From positions 1 through 58,214 of the forward strand of contig NZ_JAAIVJ010000014.1 in the NCBI RefSeq assembly GCF_011008935.1: a stretch of DNA of 58,214 nt, in the 5' to 3' direction. The notes beneath the pieces were generated by a model. That model was not told where the DNA came from, ran no database searches, and saw only the letters and a program-made list of their open reading frames with translations. Each line of letters begins with the position of its first letter. Position 1 is the stretch's first letter. Source of the DNA: Tabrizicola oligotrophica (GTDB lineage: Bacteria > Pseudomonadota > Alphaproteobacteria > Rhodobacterales > Rhodobacteraceae). The position numbers were made by a program, and so were the translations under genes. Positions 1 to 8,611 of this stretch are shown in pieces.

Positions 1-47
1 CAAACCCTTCCCAAAATAACCCGGAAGGGACCGCCGAAAGGCAATGG

Positions 48-127
<80 letters not shown>

Positions 128-153
128 TTACTAAACATATCAGATGCTTAGAG

Positions 154-177
154 CCCGACGTAAACGGTCGGGTTTTT
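154..177 (+). terminator. Rho-independent terminator after tRNA-fMet
   Basis: CCCGAC (154-159) pairs with GTCGGG (167-172) around a 7-nt loop and is followed by TTTTT. It lies inside the island, so the tRNA now appears to use an element-borne terminator. Confidence 0.75.
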
Positions 178-189
178 GCTTATGCAAAA

Positions 190-210
190 CGTGTCAACGC
201 CATGTCAACG
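190..210. repeat. 21-bp end repeat, left copy
   Basis: Identical over 21 bp and in the same orientation to 57809-57829 near the other end of the island. It contains TGTCAACG at 192-199 and again at 203-210, 11 bp apart (one helical turn). The position inside both att copies suggests arm-type integrase or excisionase binding sites; that role is inferred. Confidence 0.6.
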
Positions 211-586
211 TTTTACGAGCGCCGTACCAAGCGGACGCCAGCCCACGCTGTGGAACACTTTCTACGTGCTCGTAGTGAAATATCCTGGTGGGGAGTGAGC
301 CTGCCAACAACGCGGAAACGAACTCATCCTTGGGAACCTTTGTCGCGTACTTGCGCCAGACGTTCGTGATTGGAGGAACACACCAAACATGATCGTCGTT
401 GAAGTCCAGGAAGACGAGCTTAGTGCTCTCGTCCCAGCGTCGAGTAATCTGAGGTACCCGCCAATTGAATGGGACCACGTCCTGCCGGGGGCCAGACCGC
501 TCATGAAACCGAATCTGCGCAAAGAAATCCAGGTCCCGCTTTAAGCGTGTTCCATCTGACCTGCCCCCCGGTCGTCCCTCGTTCAT
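194..586 (-). CDS. Hypothetical protein, 130 aa
   Basis: I do not recognise a family. The ATG at 586 is preceded by an AAGGA Shine-Dalgarno, which favours it over a longer reading to 817. The protein is soluble, aromatic-rich and charged (stretches such as FFAQIRF and FLDFNDDHVWCVPP), with no membrane segment or signal peptide. Its last codons run through the 21-bp end repeat, so this repeat is partly coding. It is the outermost gene at the left end of the island. Composition looks like real protein rather than a shadow frame, but the evidence is modest. Confidence 0.5.
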   Translation of the reverse strand: MNEGRPGGRSDGTRLKRDLDFFAQIRFHERSGPRQDVVPFNWRVPQITRRWDESTKLVFLDFNDDHVWCVPPITNVWRKYATKVPKDEFVSALLAGSLPTRIFHYEHVESVPQRGLASAWYGARKTLTWR

Positions 587-724
587 AACGAGAGTCCTTG
601 GGGGTGACAGGCATCGGTTTTGGGTCTGGCAAGCGCGCCGGGCGCGTTGCCATGGTAATCCCCCCCGAAAGTAAGGGGCTGCATAAGTAGAATTTTCTCG
701 GCAAGATGAACGAGGAGATTCTGA

Positions 725-1024
725 ATGAAGACAAGCAGATACACTGAGGCGCAGATCCTTGCGATCCTGCGGCAGGCCGAAGGCGGGATGCCTGTGGCGG
801 AGCTGTGCCGTGAGCATGGCATGAGCAGCGCGTCGTTTTACAAGTGGCGGGCGAAGTATGGCGGCATGGATGCGTCGCTGATCAGCCAGATGAAGGCCAT
901 CGAGGATGAGAACCGGCGCCTGAAGCGGATGTATGCGGACCTGAGCATGCAGGCCGATCTGCTCAAGGAGGCTCTGGGAAAAAATGTATGGTCCGCCCCG
1001 CTATTGCAAGGTTTTCGTGGATGA
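725..1024 (+). pseudogene. IS3-family transposase OrfA, cut at its 3' end
   Basis: The first ~87 residues are a typical IS3 OrfA: an HTH_Tnp_1 domain (motifs QILAILRQAEGG, ELCREHGMS, FYKWRAKYGG) followed by a leucine-rich segment ending DLLKEALGK. After about position 985 the frame enters the left end of the inserted IS110-family element and adds about 12 unrelated residues before a stop. In intact elements OrfA is joined to OrfB by -1 frameshifting on an A-rich run; the run of six A at 979-984 is still visible. A GGAG Shine-Dalgarno lies before the ATG. Confidence 0.85.
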
Positions 1025-2340
1025 CGCACCGGCTTGCGTAAATGTATCCGGCCTCTGATCAGTCAGCCGCTTTTGGCGACAAGGCCTTGATGAGATCCGC
1101 CCCTCGGGTTCCAGATTAGTGGCGCGGGATACAGTCCCGTTTTTTTGCGCGTGGCTTACCCGTGGTCGATCAACCGTTTGGTCATCACGTCCCCTGCAAT
1201 CGGTTCTGCGGTGAAGGGGTCAGCTCGCAACTGCGCCTTTCGACTGCAGATAGACAGTGCCAGGCTTCGTCAGGATGGCCCAGACGATGCGGGTCAGCTT
1301 GTTTGCCAAGGCGACCACGGCCTTGTTGCGGTGCATTCGTGCTTCAAGTGCAGAGAGCCAGCTTCCGAGGGCGTGGTTTGTGCGGTTCAGATGCAAAAGG
1401 CATGACCTCGCGCCGTGAATGATCAGCCGCCGCACATAACGATTGCCGCGTTTGCTGATGCCCAGCAGGGTCTGCTTGCCTCCGGTCGAATGCTCTGCCG
1501 GAACGAGCCCCAGCCACGCGGCCAGATCGCGCGCTTTCTTGAACTGCCGACCATCACCTGCAGCAGCAACAAGCGCGGTTGCACCAAGTGCTCCAATGCC
1601 CGGAATGGTGACAAGACGACTGACGGCCTCATGTTCGCTGGCATAGGCCTCGACCTTGGCGTTCACGGCTTTGATGCGCCCTTCGGTATAGGCGAGGTCA
1701 TCGAGCAGCTCTTCAAGCAGCACCCGCATGGCAGGTGTCAAATCGTTCTCCGCATTCGCCAGATGCCGACGGATGTCGACATGGAAGCCACCCGCCCCGA
1801 CCCGCATTGCCAGCCCATATTCGATGCAGAAAGCGCGCGCCTGATTCATCAGCGCGGTTCTTTGTCCGACAAGCCGGTCGCGGATGCGGTGAAGCGCCTG
1901 AAGATCGACCTGCTCGGGCGTCCGCACTTCGACAAATCGCATGGTCGGCCGCGTCACGGCTTCGGCGATCGCCGCCGCATCGACGGTGTCAGTCTTGTTG
2001 GACTTGACGTAGGGCTTCACGAAGCGCGCCGGGATGATCCGTGCATCATGGCCCATCGCGACAAGCCGCCAGGCCAGCCACTGCGAGCCCGGGCAGGCCT
2101 CCATGCCGATCAGCACCTTCGGCGCCGCGTCAAAGAAGGCCATCAGCGTGTCACGCGAGAACTTGGCGCGCTGGATCACGGCGCCGGCGGCGTTCAGGGC
2201 GACAACGTGGAACACCTTCTTGCCGATATCGATGCCGAAGGCAGCAGTCTCTGGACTTGGTTTGGTTCGCATCCTTTCTCTCCTTTCGTTTTTGCGATGC
2301 CGCAATACTGACGCTGGGGTGCGGGGCGGACCATCCCATT
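982..2340 (-). mobile_element. IS110-family (IS1111-type) insertion sequence
   Basis: ATGGTCCGCCCCGC at 988-1001 and its exact complement GCGGGGCGGACCAT at 2321-2334 form 14-bp subterminal inverted repeats, as in the IS1111 subgroup. The element carries one leftward transposase gene. It entered the A-rich OrfA/OrfB junction of the host IS3 element. Outer limits are uncertain by a few bases because such elements have short unpaired ends and little or no target duplication. Confidence 0.8.
1220..2272 (-). CDS. IS110-family transposase (DEDD type)
   Basis: About 350 aa. The N-terminal DEDD RuvC-like domain begins GIDIGKKVFHV, followed by an invariant-type segment SNKTDTVDAAAIAEA near residue 110. 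The C-terminal Transposase_20 domain has the helix-hairpin-like LVTIPGIGALGATALVAAAGD and KRGNRYVRRLIIHGAR with the usual serine region. The ATG at 2272 has a GGAGAG Shine-Dalgarno; an upstream ATG at 2305 is possible. The gene appears intact and the element potentially active. Confidence 0.93.
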   Translation of the reverse strand: MRTKPSPETAAFGIDIGKKVFHVVALNAAGAVIQRAKFSRDTLMAFFDAAPKVLIGMEACPGSQWLAWRLVAMGHDARIIPARFVKPYVKSNKTDTVDAAAIAEAVTRPTMRFVEVRTPEQVDLQALHRIRDRLVGQRTALMNQARAFCIEYGLAMRVGAGGFHVDIRRHLANAENDLTPAMRVLLEELLDDLAYTEGRIKAVNAKVEAYASEHEAVSRLVTIPGIGALGATALVAAAGDGRQFKKARDLAAWLGLVPAEHSTGGKQTLLGISKRGNRYVRRLIIHGARSCLLHLNRTNHALGSWLSALEARMHRNKAVVALANKLTRIVWAILTKPGTVYLQSKGAVAS

Positions 2341-2351
2341 AATGACACGGC

Positions 2352-2396
2352 CATCCGCTGCCCGACAGCGGTTTGCGTGCAAACCGCGACAGGGTC
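2352..2396. repeat. Palindromic insert at the OrfA/OrfB junction
   Basis: GCGGTTTGC (2368-2376) and GCAAACCGC (2379-2387) form a perfect 9-bp stem with a 2-nt loop. It overlaps a second stem, CCGCTG/CAGCGG (2355-2360 with 2366-2371). The stretch is extra compared with what I expect at this junction in related IS3 elements; that comparison is from memory. Confidence 0.45.
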
Positions 2397-3055
2397 AACG
2401 CCGCGAGATGGCCGAGAAAGCGGTGGCGCGCCACAAGGTCAGCATTGCGCTGGCTTGCCGGGCCTTCGGGGTCAGCGAGACCTGCTATCGCTATGGCCCG
2501 AAGCTGAAGGCCGAGAACGAAGAGATCGCCGATCTGCTGGTCGGGCTGACCGACGCCCGCAAGACCTGGGGGTTCGGATTGTGTTTCTTGCATTTGCGCA
2601 ATGTCAAAGGCCATCCTTGGAACCACAAGCGCGTCTATCGCATCTATTGTGCGCTGGAGCTGAACCTGCGGATCAAGCCACGCAAACGGCTGAAGCGCGA
2701 CAAACCTGAAGCTTTGGCCGTGCCGGATGCACCCAACATCACCTGGTCCATGGACTTCATGGCTGACCGGCTCGGCGATGGTCGCCAGTTTCGGCTGCTG
2801 AACGTGCTGGACGACTTCAACCGGGAAGGGCTGGGCATCGAGGTGGATTTCTCGCTGCCTGCCGAACGGGTCATCCGGAGCCTTGACCGAATTATCGAAT
2901 GGCGAGGGAAACCCGGCACCATAAGGGTCGACAACGGCCCGGAATACATCAGTGGCAAGCTGCTGATTTGGGCCGAGGAACGCGGCATCACCATCCAGCA
3001 CATCCAACCCGGACAGCCGCAGCAGAACGCCTACATCGAACGCTACAACCGCGTT

Positions 3056-3080
3056 CGCCATTGGGCTCGAACCAATGGCG
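3056..3080. repeat. Palindromic in-frame insert inside IS3 OrfB
   Basis: CGCCATTGG (3056-3064) pairs perfectly with CCAATGGCG (3072-3080) around a 7-nt loop. It falls where related transposases read YNR-T-VRHEW directly, adding about 14 residues without breaking the frame. Confidence 0.5.
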
Positions 3081-3286
3081 CCTTCAATGGCTCACTCCGG
3101 CATGAATGGCTTGACCAATACATCATCGAAACCATCGAGGAGGCTCAAGACTTCGCCACGCAATGGCTCTGGACTTACAACAACGACCGCCCGAACATGG
3201 GCATCGGCGGCGTCACGCCCGCCCAGAAACTGAAAATGGCCGCATGAATTCTACCGATGCGCCCCACTAAGAATGGGGGGATTACC

Positions 3287-3634
3287 CCCAAGCCTGCCGG
3301 ATCGACACCGCCCAATCGCTACACATCCCGCGAACCAATTCGCGCATGCGACCAGGCTTCAGATCTTTCGCCTGATCACATCCTGCAACATCTCCCGATC
3401 CAAAGTCAGGTCCGCCACGATCTTCTTCAGCCGACTGTTCTCGTCCTCGAGCTGCTTGAGCCGCTTGAGCCGCTTCATCTCGGTCGGCAGCAAACCGGCA
3501 TACTTCTTCTTCCAATTGAAGTAAGTCGCCTGGCTGATCCCCGCCTTCCGGCAGATCTCCGCAACCGGCGTTCCGTCTTCGAATTGCTTGATGATGAACG
3601 CCTTCTGGGCGTCCGAGAAATTGCTCGCCTTCAT
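3287..3634 (-). pseudogene. IS3-family (IS407-like) remnant: complete OrfA and the start of OrfB
   Basis: OrfA (3359-3634, ATG at 3634) encodes 91 aa with the typical order KASNFSDAQKAFIIKQFEDG, an HTH (EICRKAGISQATYFNWKKKY) and a leucine-zipper segment (LKQLEDENSRLKKIVADL) ending MLQDVIRRK. An overlapping frame continues into an OrfB start (KDLKPGRMRELV, then WAVSIRQA) that runs to the edge of the IS3 element ending at 3286 and is lost there. The remainder of OrfB is missing, so this is an older element truncated by the newer one. Confidence 0.8.
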
Positions 3635-3792
3635 CCGATTCCGCTCATCTCCCAGTCAGGAAAGCGTAGCCGAAAACTCCAGCTTCAAACGGTCCAGTTT
3701 GCGGGGATCAGATCAGCTGAGAGAGAAATTCGGGCGAGAAATCGGCGGTGACCTGTCTGATGCAGAGCAAGCGCAGAGAAGAATATTCCCGA

Positions 3793-4797
3793 TCAGTCAT
3801 CCGGAAGATTTTCGCGGAAGATGACATGCTGGCGCGGCGGGACAGGTCGGTATTCTTCGCCCCTAACGGCTGCTGAAAGCACGGCAAGCGCTTCGCGGGC
3901 CTCGACACGCGGATTCTGATCGATGACGGCATCCATCGTGCCGTCAAGGATCAGCGCCTTGTTGCCGGGCGTCGCTTCGTGCCCGATCAGCACGATCCGC
4001 CCGGAGAGGCCGCGGTCTTTCAGCGCCCGGCCAATGCCATAGCTGCCGCCACCGACGTTGTAGATCGCGGCAAGGTCCGGGTGGCGGTCGAGCAGCGCCA
4101 GCGTTTCGCGGTAGGCCTTCTCGCGGTCGTCCAGCATCTCGCGGACTTCCACCACCTCGACACCGGGAAATTCCTCGTGCAGCACCTGCCGGAAGCCCAT
4201 CTCGCGCTCCTGATGCCCGCGATACGAAAGCGAGCCGGCAAACAGCGCGACCTTGGCTGCCGTCTGGCGCAGGAACCGGCCCATGACATAGCCCGCCAGC
4301 CGCCCGGCCTGCCGGTTGTCGGTGCCGACATAGGCCACGCGGGGAACGTTCTGGATGTCGGAACACAGGGTGACGATCTGCACCCCCGAGGAGGCCAGCT
4401 TGCGCAGCGCCTCGCGCACGATGGGATGGTCCAGCGCGATGACCCCCAGCCCGTCGATCTGGCCGTTCAGCTCGGAAAGCCGTTCCGAAAGCACCGCCGG
4501 GTCAAAGCCCTCGATGGTCTCGACCTGGGTTGCAACGCCGGCAAAGGCCTGCGCCTGCTGCTCGATCTGCGCCCGCAGCATCTTGATGAAGGTGTTGGTC
4601 CCCTGCGGCAGAAGGAAAGCCAGCCGCAGATCCGGCTGCTGGGCTGGGCCTGAGATCAGGCCAAGGCGCCGTGCCACCGTCAGGACATGCTGGCGGGTGT
4701 GTTCCTTGACGCCGGGGCGGTCGTTCAGCACGCGGTCGACAGTCGCCGACGAGACGCCGGCTTCGCGTGCAATGTCGGCAAGTCGGGTGCGCAGCAT
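3793..4797 (-). CDS. LacI-family transcriptional regulator (divergent from the ABC/O-demethylation operon)
   Basis: About 334 aa. The N-terminal LacI helix-turn-helix (LADIAREAGVSSATVDRVLN, then DRPGVKEHTRQHV) is followed by a periplasmic-binding-protein-like effector domain with sugar-binding features (LRLAFLLPQGTNTF, IALDHPIV, YVGTDNRQAGRLAGYVMG, VLIGHEATPG, DAVIDQNPRVEA). The ATG at 4797 directly precedes the HTH and has a GGAAA-type ribosome site; an upstream ATG at 4872 adds a non-homologous leader. It faces the operon starting at 5154 across about 356 bp that hold two dyad motifs, so local control by a sugar-like effector is likely. It resembles the regulator at 28361-29362, including the C-terminal HVIFRENLP. 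Confidence 0.92.
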   Translation of the reverse strand: MLRTRLADIAREAGVSSATVDRVLNDRPGVKEHTRQHVLTVARRLGLISGPAQQPDLRLAFLLPQGTNTFIKMLRAQIEQQAQAFAGVATQVETIEGFDPAVLSERLSELNGQIDGLGVIALDHPIVREALRKLASSGVQIVTLCSDIQNVPRVAYVGTDNRQAGRLAGYVMGRFLRQTAAKVALFAGSLSYRGHQEREMGFRQVLHEEFPGVEVVEVREMLDDREKAYRETLALLDRHPDLAAIYNVGGGSYGIGRALKDRGLSGRIVLIGHEATPGNKALILDGTMDAVIDQNPRVEAREALAVLSAAVRGEEYRPVPPRQHVIFRENLPDD

Positions 4798-4873
4798 CTT
4801 GGCGGTTTCCTTTTTCGACAGATAAGACTCAGGGCATCGGGCGGTCAACCATCCGAGCCTCATTTTCAGCAAT

Positions 4874-4900
4874 CAAAATGATGCCATTTCAATCATTTTG
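4874..4900. promoter_or_regulatory. Candidate operator: perfect 9-bp inverted repeat
   Basis: CAAAATGAT (4874-4882) and ATCATTTTG (4892-4900) are exact complements separated by 9 bp, about 75 bp upstream of the lacI-type start. The region 4798-5153 has no gene and is markedly AT-rich compared with its surroundings, as expected for a divergent promoter region. Confidence 0.5.
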
Positions 4901-5066
4901 CAGCCACTCTTGTAACAAACCACCGGGCACCCAAGCCCGAAGCCATGAATTTCTTTGCCAACATGGCGATTTACCGCCTCTGACCCCGCGATTCTAGCGT
5001 GCTCGGCGGCCATCCAAGGCCATACTTCCCGCGATATGATCGGATTGCAAAATCAAATTGATGTTC

Positions 5067-5076
5067 ATTGCGCAAT
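5067..5076. promoter_or_regulatory. Candidate LacI-type operator ATTGCGCAAT
   Basis: A perfect 10-bp palindrome with the central CG typical of LacI-family operators. It lies about 80 bp upstream of the transporter start and is followed by a TTGACT (5085-5090) that could act as a -35 element. The regulator at 3793-4797 is the obvious candidate ligand. Confidence 0.45.
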
Positions 5077-5153
5077 TTTTTGATTGACTTGCTTGCTGAG
5101 TCCCCAGCATACATTTGACATCAGCTCCGGGAGAGGGCTGCAGGGAGGATTTC

Positions 5154-6749
5154 ATGATCACTCGTCGCATGACGCGGCGCGGGTTCCTTGGGACCGGCGC
5201 TCAGATGGGAATTGTCGGAGCGGGCGCGCTGTTTGCCCCGCGTTGGGTAGGGCAGGCCTGGGGCCAGGACCTTGCCGCAGGCATGATCGGCGGACCCACG
5301 GGGTTCGACGGCTGCGAAGCCTATCAATACGGCCCGGACACCCCCGAGGGCCGCGCCATCGAGGGCGCCAAGGCCCTGAAGGGCGCGGGCAAGGTTGACA
5401 AGATCGTCCTCGGCCTGTCCGACGGCTCGATCGGGCAACTGACCCAGCCCTTCCCGGCGGGCGCCCCTTCGATCAAGGAGTTGTGGGAGCGGGAAACCGG
5501 CATCACCATCGAGATCGTCGGCCTGCCGAACGGGCAGGAATTCACCAAGACGATGCAGGACATTTCCACCGGCGCGGGCGGCTTCGACATCTACTCGACC
5601 GACTGGAACCGGCTGGGGGATCTGGCGGAATCGGGCGGGATCGCCAAGCTGGACGATTTCGTCGCCCAGTACAAACCCGAATGGGACGACGGGGCCAGCG
5701 GCTATGTCGGCGGCGCGCAGGGTGTCGCGCTGTTGAACCAGTATCGCGGCTCGACCTATGGCGTGTCGCTGGATGGCGATTTCCAGAGCTGGGTCTACCG
5801 CACCGACCTGTTCGCCGACCCCAAGGAACAGGCCGATTTCAAGGCCAAGCATGGCTATGACCTTGCGCCGCCGAAAACCTGGAAACAGCTGGACGAGATT
5901 GCCGCCTTCTTCAACCGGCCCGACAAGGGCATGGTCGGCTGCTCGGACCTGCGCAATCAGGGCTGGGGCTATACCAACTGGTATCAGCGCTTCACCTCGA
6001 TGGCGAACCCGAACCAGTATCTCTTTGCCGAGGACGGCACGCCGCTCATCAACTCGGCCGAAGGCGTGGCGGCGACGACGGAATATGTCGCCTCGCTGTC
6101 CCACCATTCGCCGGATGCGATCAGCTGGGGTTGGCCCGAGCAATACGGCTCGTTCGGGGCGGGCAACACGGCGATGACCTGCGCCTTCTCGAACCTGCCG
6201 AAGTTCCTCGACAATGCCGGCAATACCGGCTCGGTCGTCACCGGCAAGGTCGGCTCGATGCTGCCGCCGGGCCGCGAGGTTGGCGGCGGGCTGATCCGCC
6301 GGTCGGTCTTGTGGTTCTCGCTGACCGGCATGGTCTCGGCGCAGTCGAAGAACGCCGAGGCGGCCTATCTCTTGCTGCAATGGCTGGGCTCGGCCCGGAT
6401 CTACGCCTGGATGACGGCGAACCCCGGCGGCTATTTCGACCCGTTCCGCCTGTCGGACTTCTCGGACAAGCTCGTGCGGCAGACCTATCACGATTACCAT
6501 ATGGACATGGTGCGCGAGACGGTCGCCCGGACGGTGCCGACGATCAACTATGCCGGGGCAACCGCCTATCACAATGCGCTGGACGAAAACCTGATGGCCG
6601 CGCTCACGGGCGCCAAGACCGCCGAACAGGCGATGGCCGATGCCTCGGACGAATGGGCAAAGATCACCCGGCGCACCGGTGAGGACAAGGTGATCGAGGC
6701 GATCAAGGCCAGCCGTGCCGGTTGGCCGACGCTGGTCGACCCGATCTGA
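5154..6749 (+). CDS. Extracellular solute-binding protein of a sugar-type ABC transporter (Tat-exported)
   Basis: About 531 aa, long for family 1 binding proteins. The N-terminus ITRRMTRRGFLGTGAQMG carries a twin-arginine motif followed by a hydrophobic stretch and AWGQ-D, suggesting Tat export and cleavage near residue 38. The mature part has the usual binding-protein architecture (FDIYSTDWNRLGDLAESG, YGVSLDGDFQSWVYRTDLF, LLLQWLGSARIYAWM). The ATG at 5154 has a strong GGGAGGA. It heads an operon through 16218 and is followed by a hairpin at 6807-6832. The size and the partner set (two permeases, two different ATPases) recall polyol/glycerol-type rhizobial systems; the substrate is not known. 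Confidence 0.9.
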   Translation: MITRRMTRRGFLGTGAQMGIVGAGALFAPRWVGQAWGQDLAAGMIGGPTGFDGCEAYQYGPDTPEGRAIEGAKALKGAGKVDKIVLGLSDGSIGQLTQPFPAGAPSIKELWERETGITIEIVGLPNGQEFTKTMQDISTGAGGFDIYSTDWNRLGDLAESGGIAKLDDFVAQYKPEWDDGASGYVGGAQGVALLNQYRGSTYGVSLDGDFQSWVYRTDLFADPKEQADFKAKHGYDLAPPKTWKQLDEIAAFFNRPDKGMVGCSDLRNQGWGYTNWYQRFTSMANPNQYLFAEDGTPLINSAEGVAATTEYVASLSHHSPDAISWGWPEQYGSFGAGNTAMTCAFSNLPKFLDNAGNTGSVVTGKVGSMLPPGREVGGGLIRRSVLWFSLTGMVSAQSKNAEAAYLLLQWLGSARIYAWMTANPGGYFDPFRLSDFSDKLVRQTYHDYHMDMVRETVARTVPTINYAGATAYHNALDENLMAALTGAKTAEQAMADASDEWAKITRRTGEDKVIEAIKASRAGWPTLVDPI

Positions 6750-6806
6750 CACCAGACTGACCTTGAAACTTTCCCCATGGCCGGACCTCCCGCGGCTGTG
6801 GGGTAA

Positions 6807-6832
6807 CCGGGGGTTGCAATCCGCGCCCCCGG
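6807..6832 (+). terminator. Intercistronic hairpin after the binding-protein gene
   Basis: CCGGGGG (6807-6813) pairs with CCCCCGG (6826-6832). No U-run follows, only CCTTTTG. It more likely stabilises the upstream mRNA or attenuates than fully terminates. Similar hairpins follow the other two binding-protein genes. Confidence 0.5.
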
Positions 6833-6854
6833 ACCTTTTGGCACGAAGATCGAG

Positions 6855-7715
6855 ATGCAACGCTCCCTGCCCTTCCAGCTTTTCCGATATGCCGCCATTG
6901 CGCTGGCGCTGGCGATCACGCTGGTGCCGATCCTGTGGATGGTGTCGATGGCCTTCAAACCGTTCAGCGAATGGCAATCCGCCGGCGCGAACCTGACCTG
7001 GATCCCGAACGCGCCCACACTGGACAACTTCCGCTTTCTCTTTGGCGACAGCGGCTCTGACCTGATCGTGGCGCTGGACCGCACGGCGGGCAAGCCGATC
7101 CTGTCCTCGCTCTTGTCGGCCACCATCGGCACCGTCATCGCCATGACTGCCGGAACCGCCGCCGCCTATGGCCTGTCGCGCTTCGGCTCGGGTGCCAACC
7201 TGCCCTTGGCGCTGATCCAGCTTCGCCTGTTCCCGCCGATGGCGGTGATGATCCCGGTGATGATGATGTGGGCCTTTCTGGGCCTGATGGACACCTGGTG
7301 GGGTCTGGCGCTGATCTATGGCATCGTCACGCTGCCCTTCGCCTTCTGGCTGATGAAGACCTTCTTCGACGACATGCCGAAAGAGATCGAGGAAGCCGCG
7401 CTGGTTGAAGGCTGCTCGCGGCTGCGGGTCTTTACAAGGGTGACGCTGCCGATGATGGCCGCCCCTCTGGCCGCCGCTGCCCTGTTCGTCTTCATCCTGA
7501 ACTGGTCCGACTATCTGATCGCCCTGCTGCTGACGACGCGGGAATGGGTGACCATTCCGGTCTACATGGCCTCGCTGTCATCCTCGATGACCGGGCAGCT
7601 TTACGGCGCCAAGGCCGCGCTCGGGCTGATTGCCGCCGTGCCGCCGGTGATCCTTGGGATCATGATCCAGAAGCATCTTGTCCGTGGCCTGACATTCGGA
7701 GCCCTGAAGCAATGA
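6855..7715 (+). CDS. ABC transporter permease, MalG type
   Basis: 286 aa with six predicted membrane segments, the first at about residues 10-32 ([19 protein letters not shown]). The EAA cytoplasmic loop, [23 protein letters not shown], is the docking site for the ATPase. The C-terminal [14 protein letters not shown] is typical of MalG-like subunits. It follows the binding-protein gene by 105 bp and its stop overlaps the next start (ATGA), indicating translational coupling. Together with 7712-8611 it should form the channel in the inner membrane. Confidence 0.92.
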   Translation: MQRSLPFQLFRYAAIALALAITLVPILWMVSMAFKPFSEWQSAGANLTWIPNAPTLDNFRFLFGDSGSDLIVALDRTAGKPILSSLLSATIGTVIAMTAGTAAAYGLSRFGSGANLPLALIQLRLFPPMAVMIPVMMMWAFLGLMDTWWGLALIYGIVTLPFAFWLMKTFFDDMPKEIEEAALVEGCSRLRVFTRVTLPMMAAPLAAAALFVFILNWSDYLIALLLTTREWVTIPVYMASLSSSMTGQLYGAKAALGLIAAVPPVILGIMIQKHLVRGLTFGALKQ

Positions 7716-8611
7716 CATCCGCACCGACCCCCGAAAAGGACGACGGCGCCGGGCTGGGCCTGCGGCTGACGCTGCCCGCGCAGGTGCTGGTGCTGTTCAT
7801 CTCGTTGTTCCCGCTGCTGATGCAGCTTTACATCTCGCTGACCGACTGGTCGCCGCTCTCAGGCATGGCCTGGCCGCGCGCCTGGGAGTTCTGGAACACC
7901 TTCGCCAATTACCTCGACCTTGTCAGCGATGACCGGCTCTGGTCGGCGCTGGGGCGGACGGCGCTGGTCATGGCAGTCTGCGTTCCGCTGGAATTCGGCC
8001 TTGGTCTCGCGCTGGCCACGCTGTTCGTCGATGACTTTCCGGGCAAGCGCGTGGCCTATTCCATCCTGATCATGCCGATGATGGTGGTGCCCGCCGTGGC
8101 CGGCTACATGTTCTTCATGCTGTTCCAGTCCGGAGGGCCGGTGAACGACATCCTGTCATGGTTCACCGCCGAGCCAGTCAGCATCGCCTGGCTGTCCGAC
8201 CCGACCCTGGCCCTGATTGCGGTCATGGCGGCCGACATCTGGCAATGGACGCCGCTGATGTTCCTCATCCTCCTGGCCGGGCTGGTCGGCGTGCCGGATG
8301 ACCAGATCAAGGCGGCAACCCTGCTGGGGGCCTCGCCGGTCCAGCGCTTCCTGACCATCGTCATCCCGCGGATGAAGACGATCATCGTCATCGCGCTGGC
8401 AATCCGCTGCATCGAGGCCTTCAAGATCTTCGACACGCTCTACATCATGACCGGCGGCGGGCCTGGCGTGGCCACCGAAACGATCTCGGTCTACATCTAC
8501 AAGATCACCACGCAGGACCTGATCTGGGGCTATGTCGCGGCGATTGCGCTGGCGATCCTTCTGGTCCTGTCGCTGCTGGCGGTCTGGGCGATGCGGAGGA
8601 TGGCGAAATGA
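7712..8611 (+). CDS. ABC transporter permease, MalF type
   Basis: About 299 aa with six membrane segments after a short cytoplasmic N-terminus ([13 protein letters not shown]). It carries the EAA-like loop [20 protein letters not shown] and the MalF-family stretch [17 protein letters not shown]. The ATG at 7712 overlaps the upstream TGA by 4 nt, and its own stop overlaps the next ATPase start. It is the second half of the channel with 6855-7715. Confidence 0.93.
   Translation: MTSAPTPEKDDGAGLGLRLTLPAQVLVLFISLFPLLMQLYISLTDWSPLSGMAWPRAWEFWNTFANYLDLVSDDRLWSALGRTALVMAVCVPLEFGLGLALATLFVDDFPGKRVAYSILIMPMMVVPAVAGYMFFMLFQSGGPVNDILSWFTAEPVSIAWLSDPTLALIAVMAADIWQWTPLMFLILLAGLVGVPDDQIKAATLLGASPVQRFLTIVIPRMKTIIVIALAIRCIEAFKIFDTLYIMTGGGPGVATETISVYIYKITTQDLIWGYVAAIALAILLVLSLLAVWAMRRMAK

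Larger units (their letters stand above)
2342..3247 (+). pseudogene. IS3-family transposase OrfB (integrase), separated from its OrfA
   Basis: A DDE integrase of the rve family. Homology begins near the ATG at 2408 ([20 protein letters not shown]). Visible catalytic context: SMDFMADRL (first Asp), RVDNGPEY (second Asp) and an Asn-Ala-Tyr-Ile-Glu segment (Glu). The C-terminus [20 protein letters not shown] is standard. Two short hairpin-forming inserts depart from the family pattern: one just upstream of 2408, and an in-frame insert around 3054-3100 between YNR and the conserved RHEWLDQ. Without OrfA joined it should be non-functional. Confidence 0.85.
654..3286 (+). mobile_element. IS3-family element interrupted by an IS110-family element
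   Basis: The left end GGTAATCCCCCC (654-665) is the inverted complement of GGGGGGATTACC (3275-3286), and the similarity continues imperfectly inward (a shared GTAGAATT). OrfA starts at 725, OrfB ends at 3247, and the IS110 insertion separates them. The right end abuts an older IS407-like remnant. I could not identify a target duplication with certainty. Confidence 0.75.

Noticed and set aside
5121-6977. 618-codon open frame on the minus strand opposite the first binding-protein gene
   Set aside because: Shadow of a GC-rich gene: rich in Arg, Gly and Pro with no family features, while the plus-strand frame has a Tat signal, a good ribosome site and binding-protein motifs.
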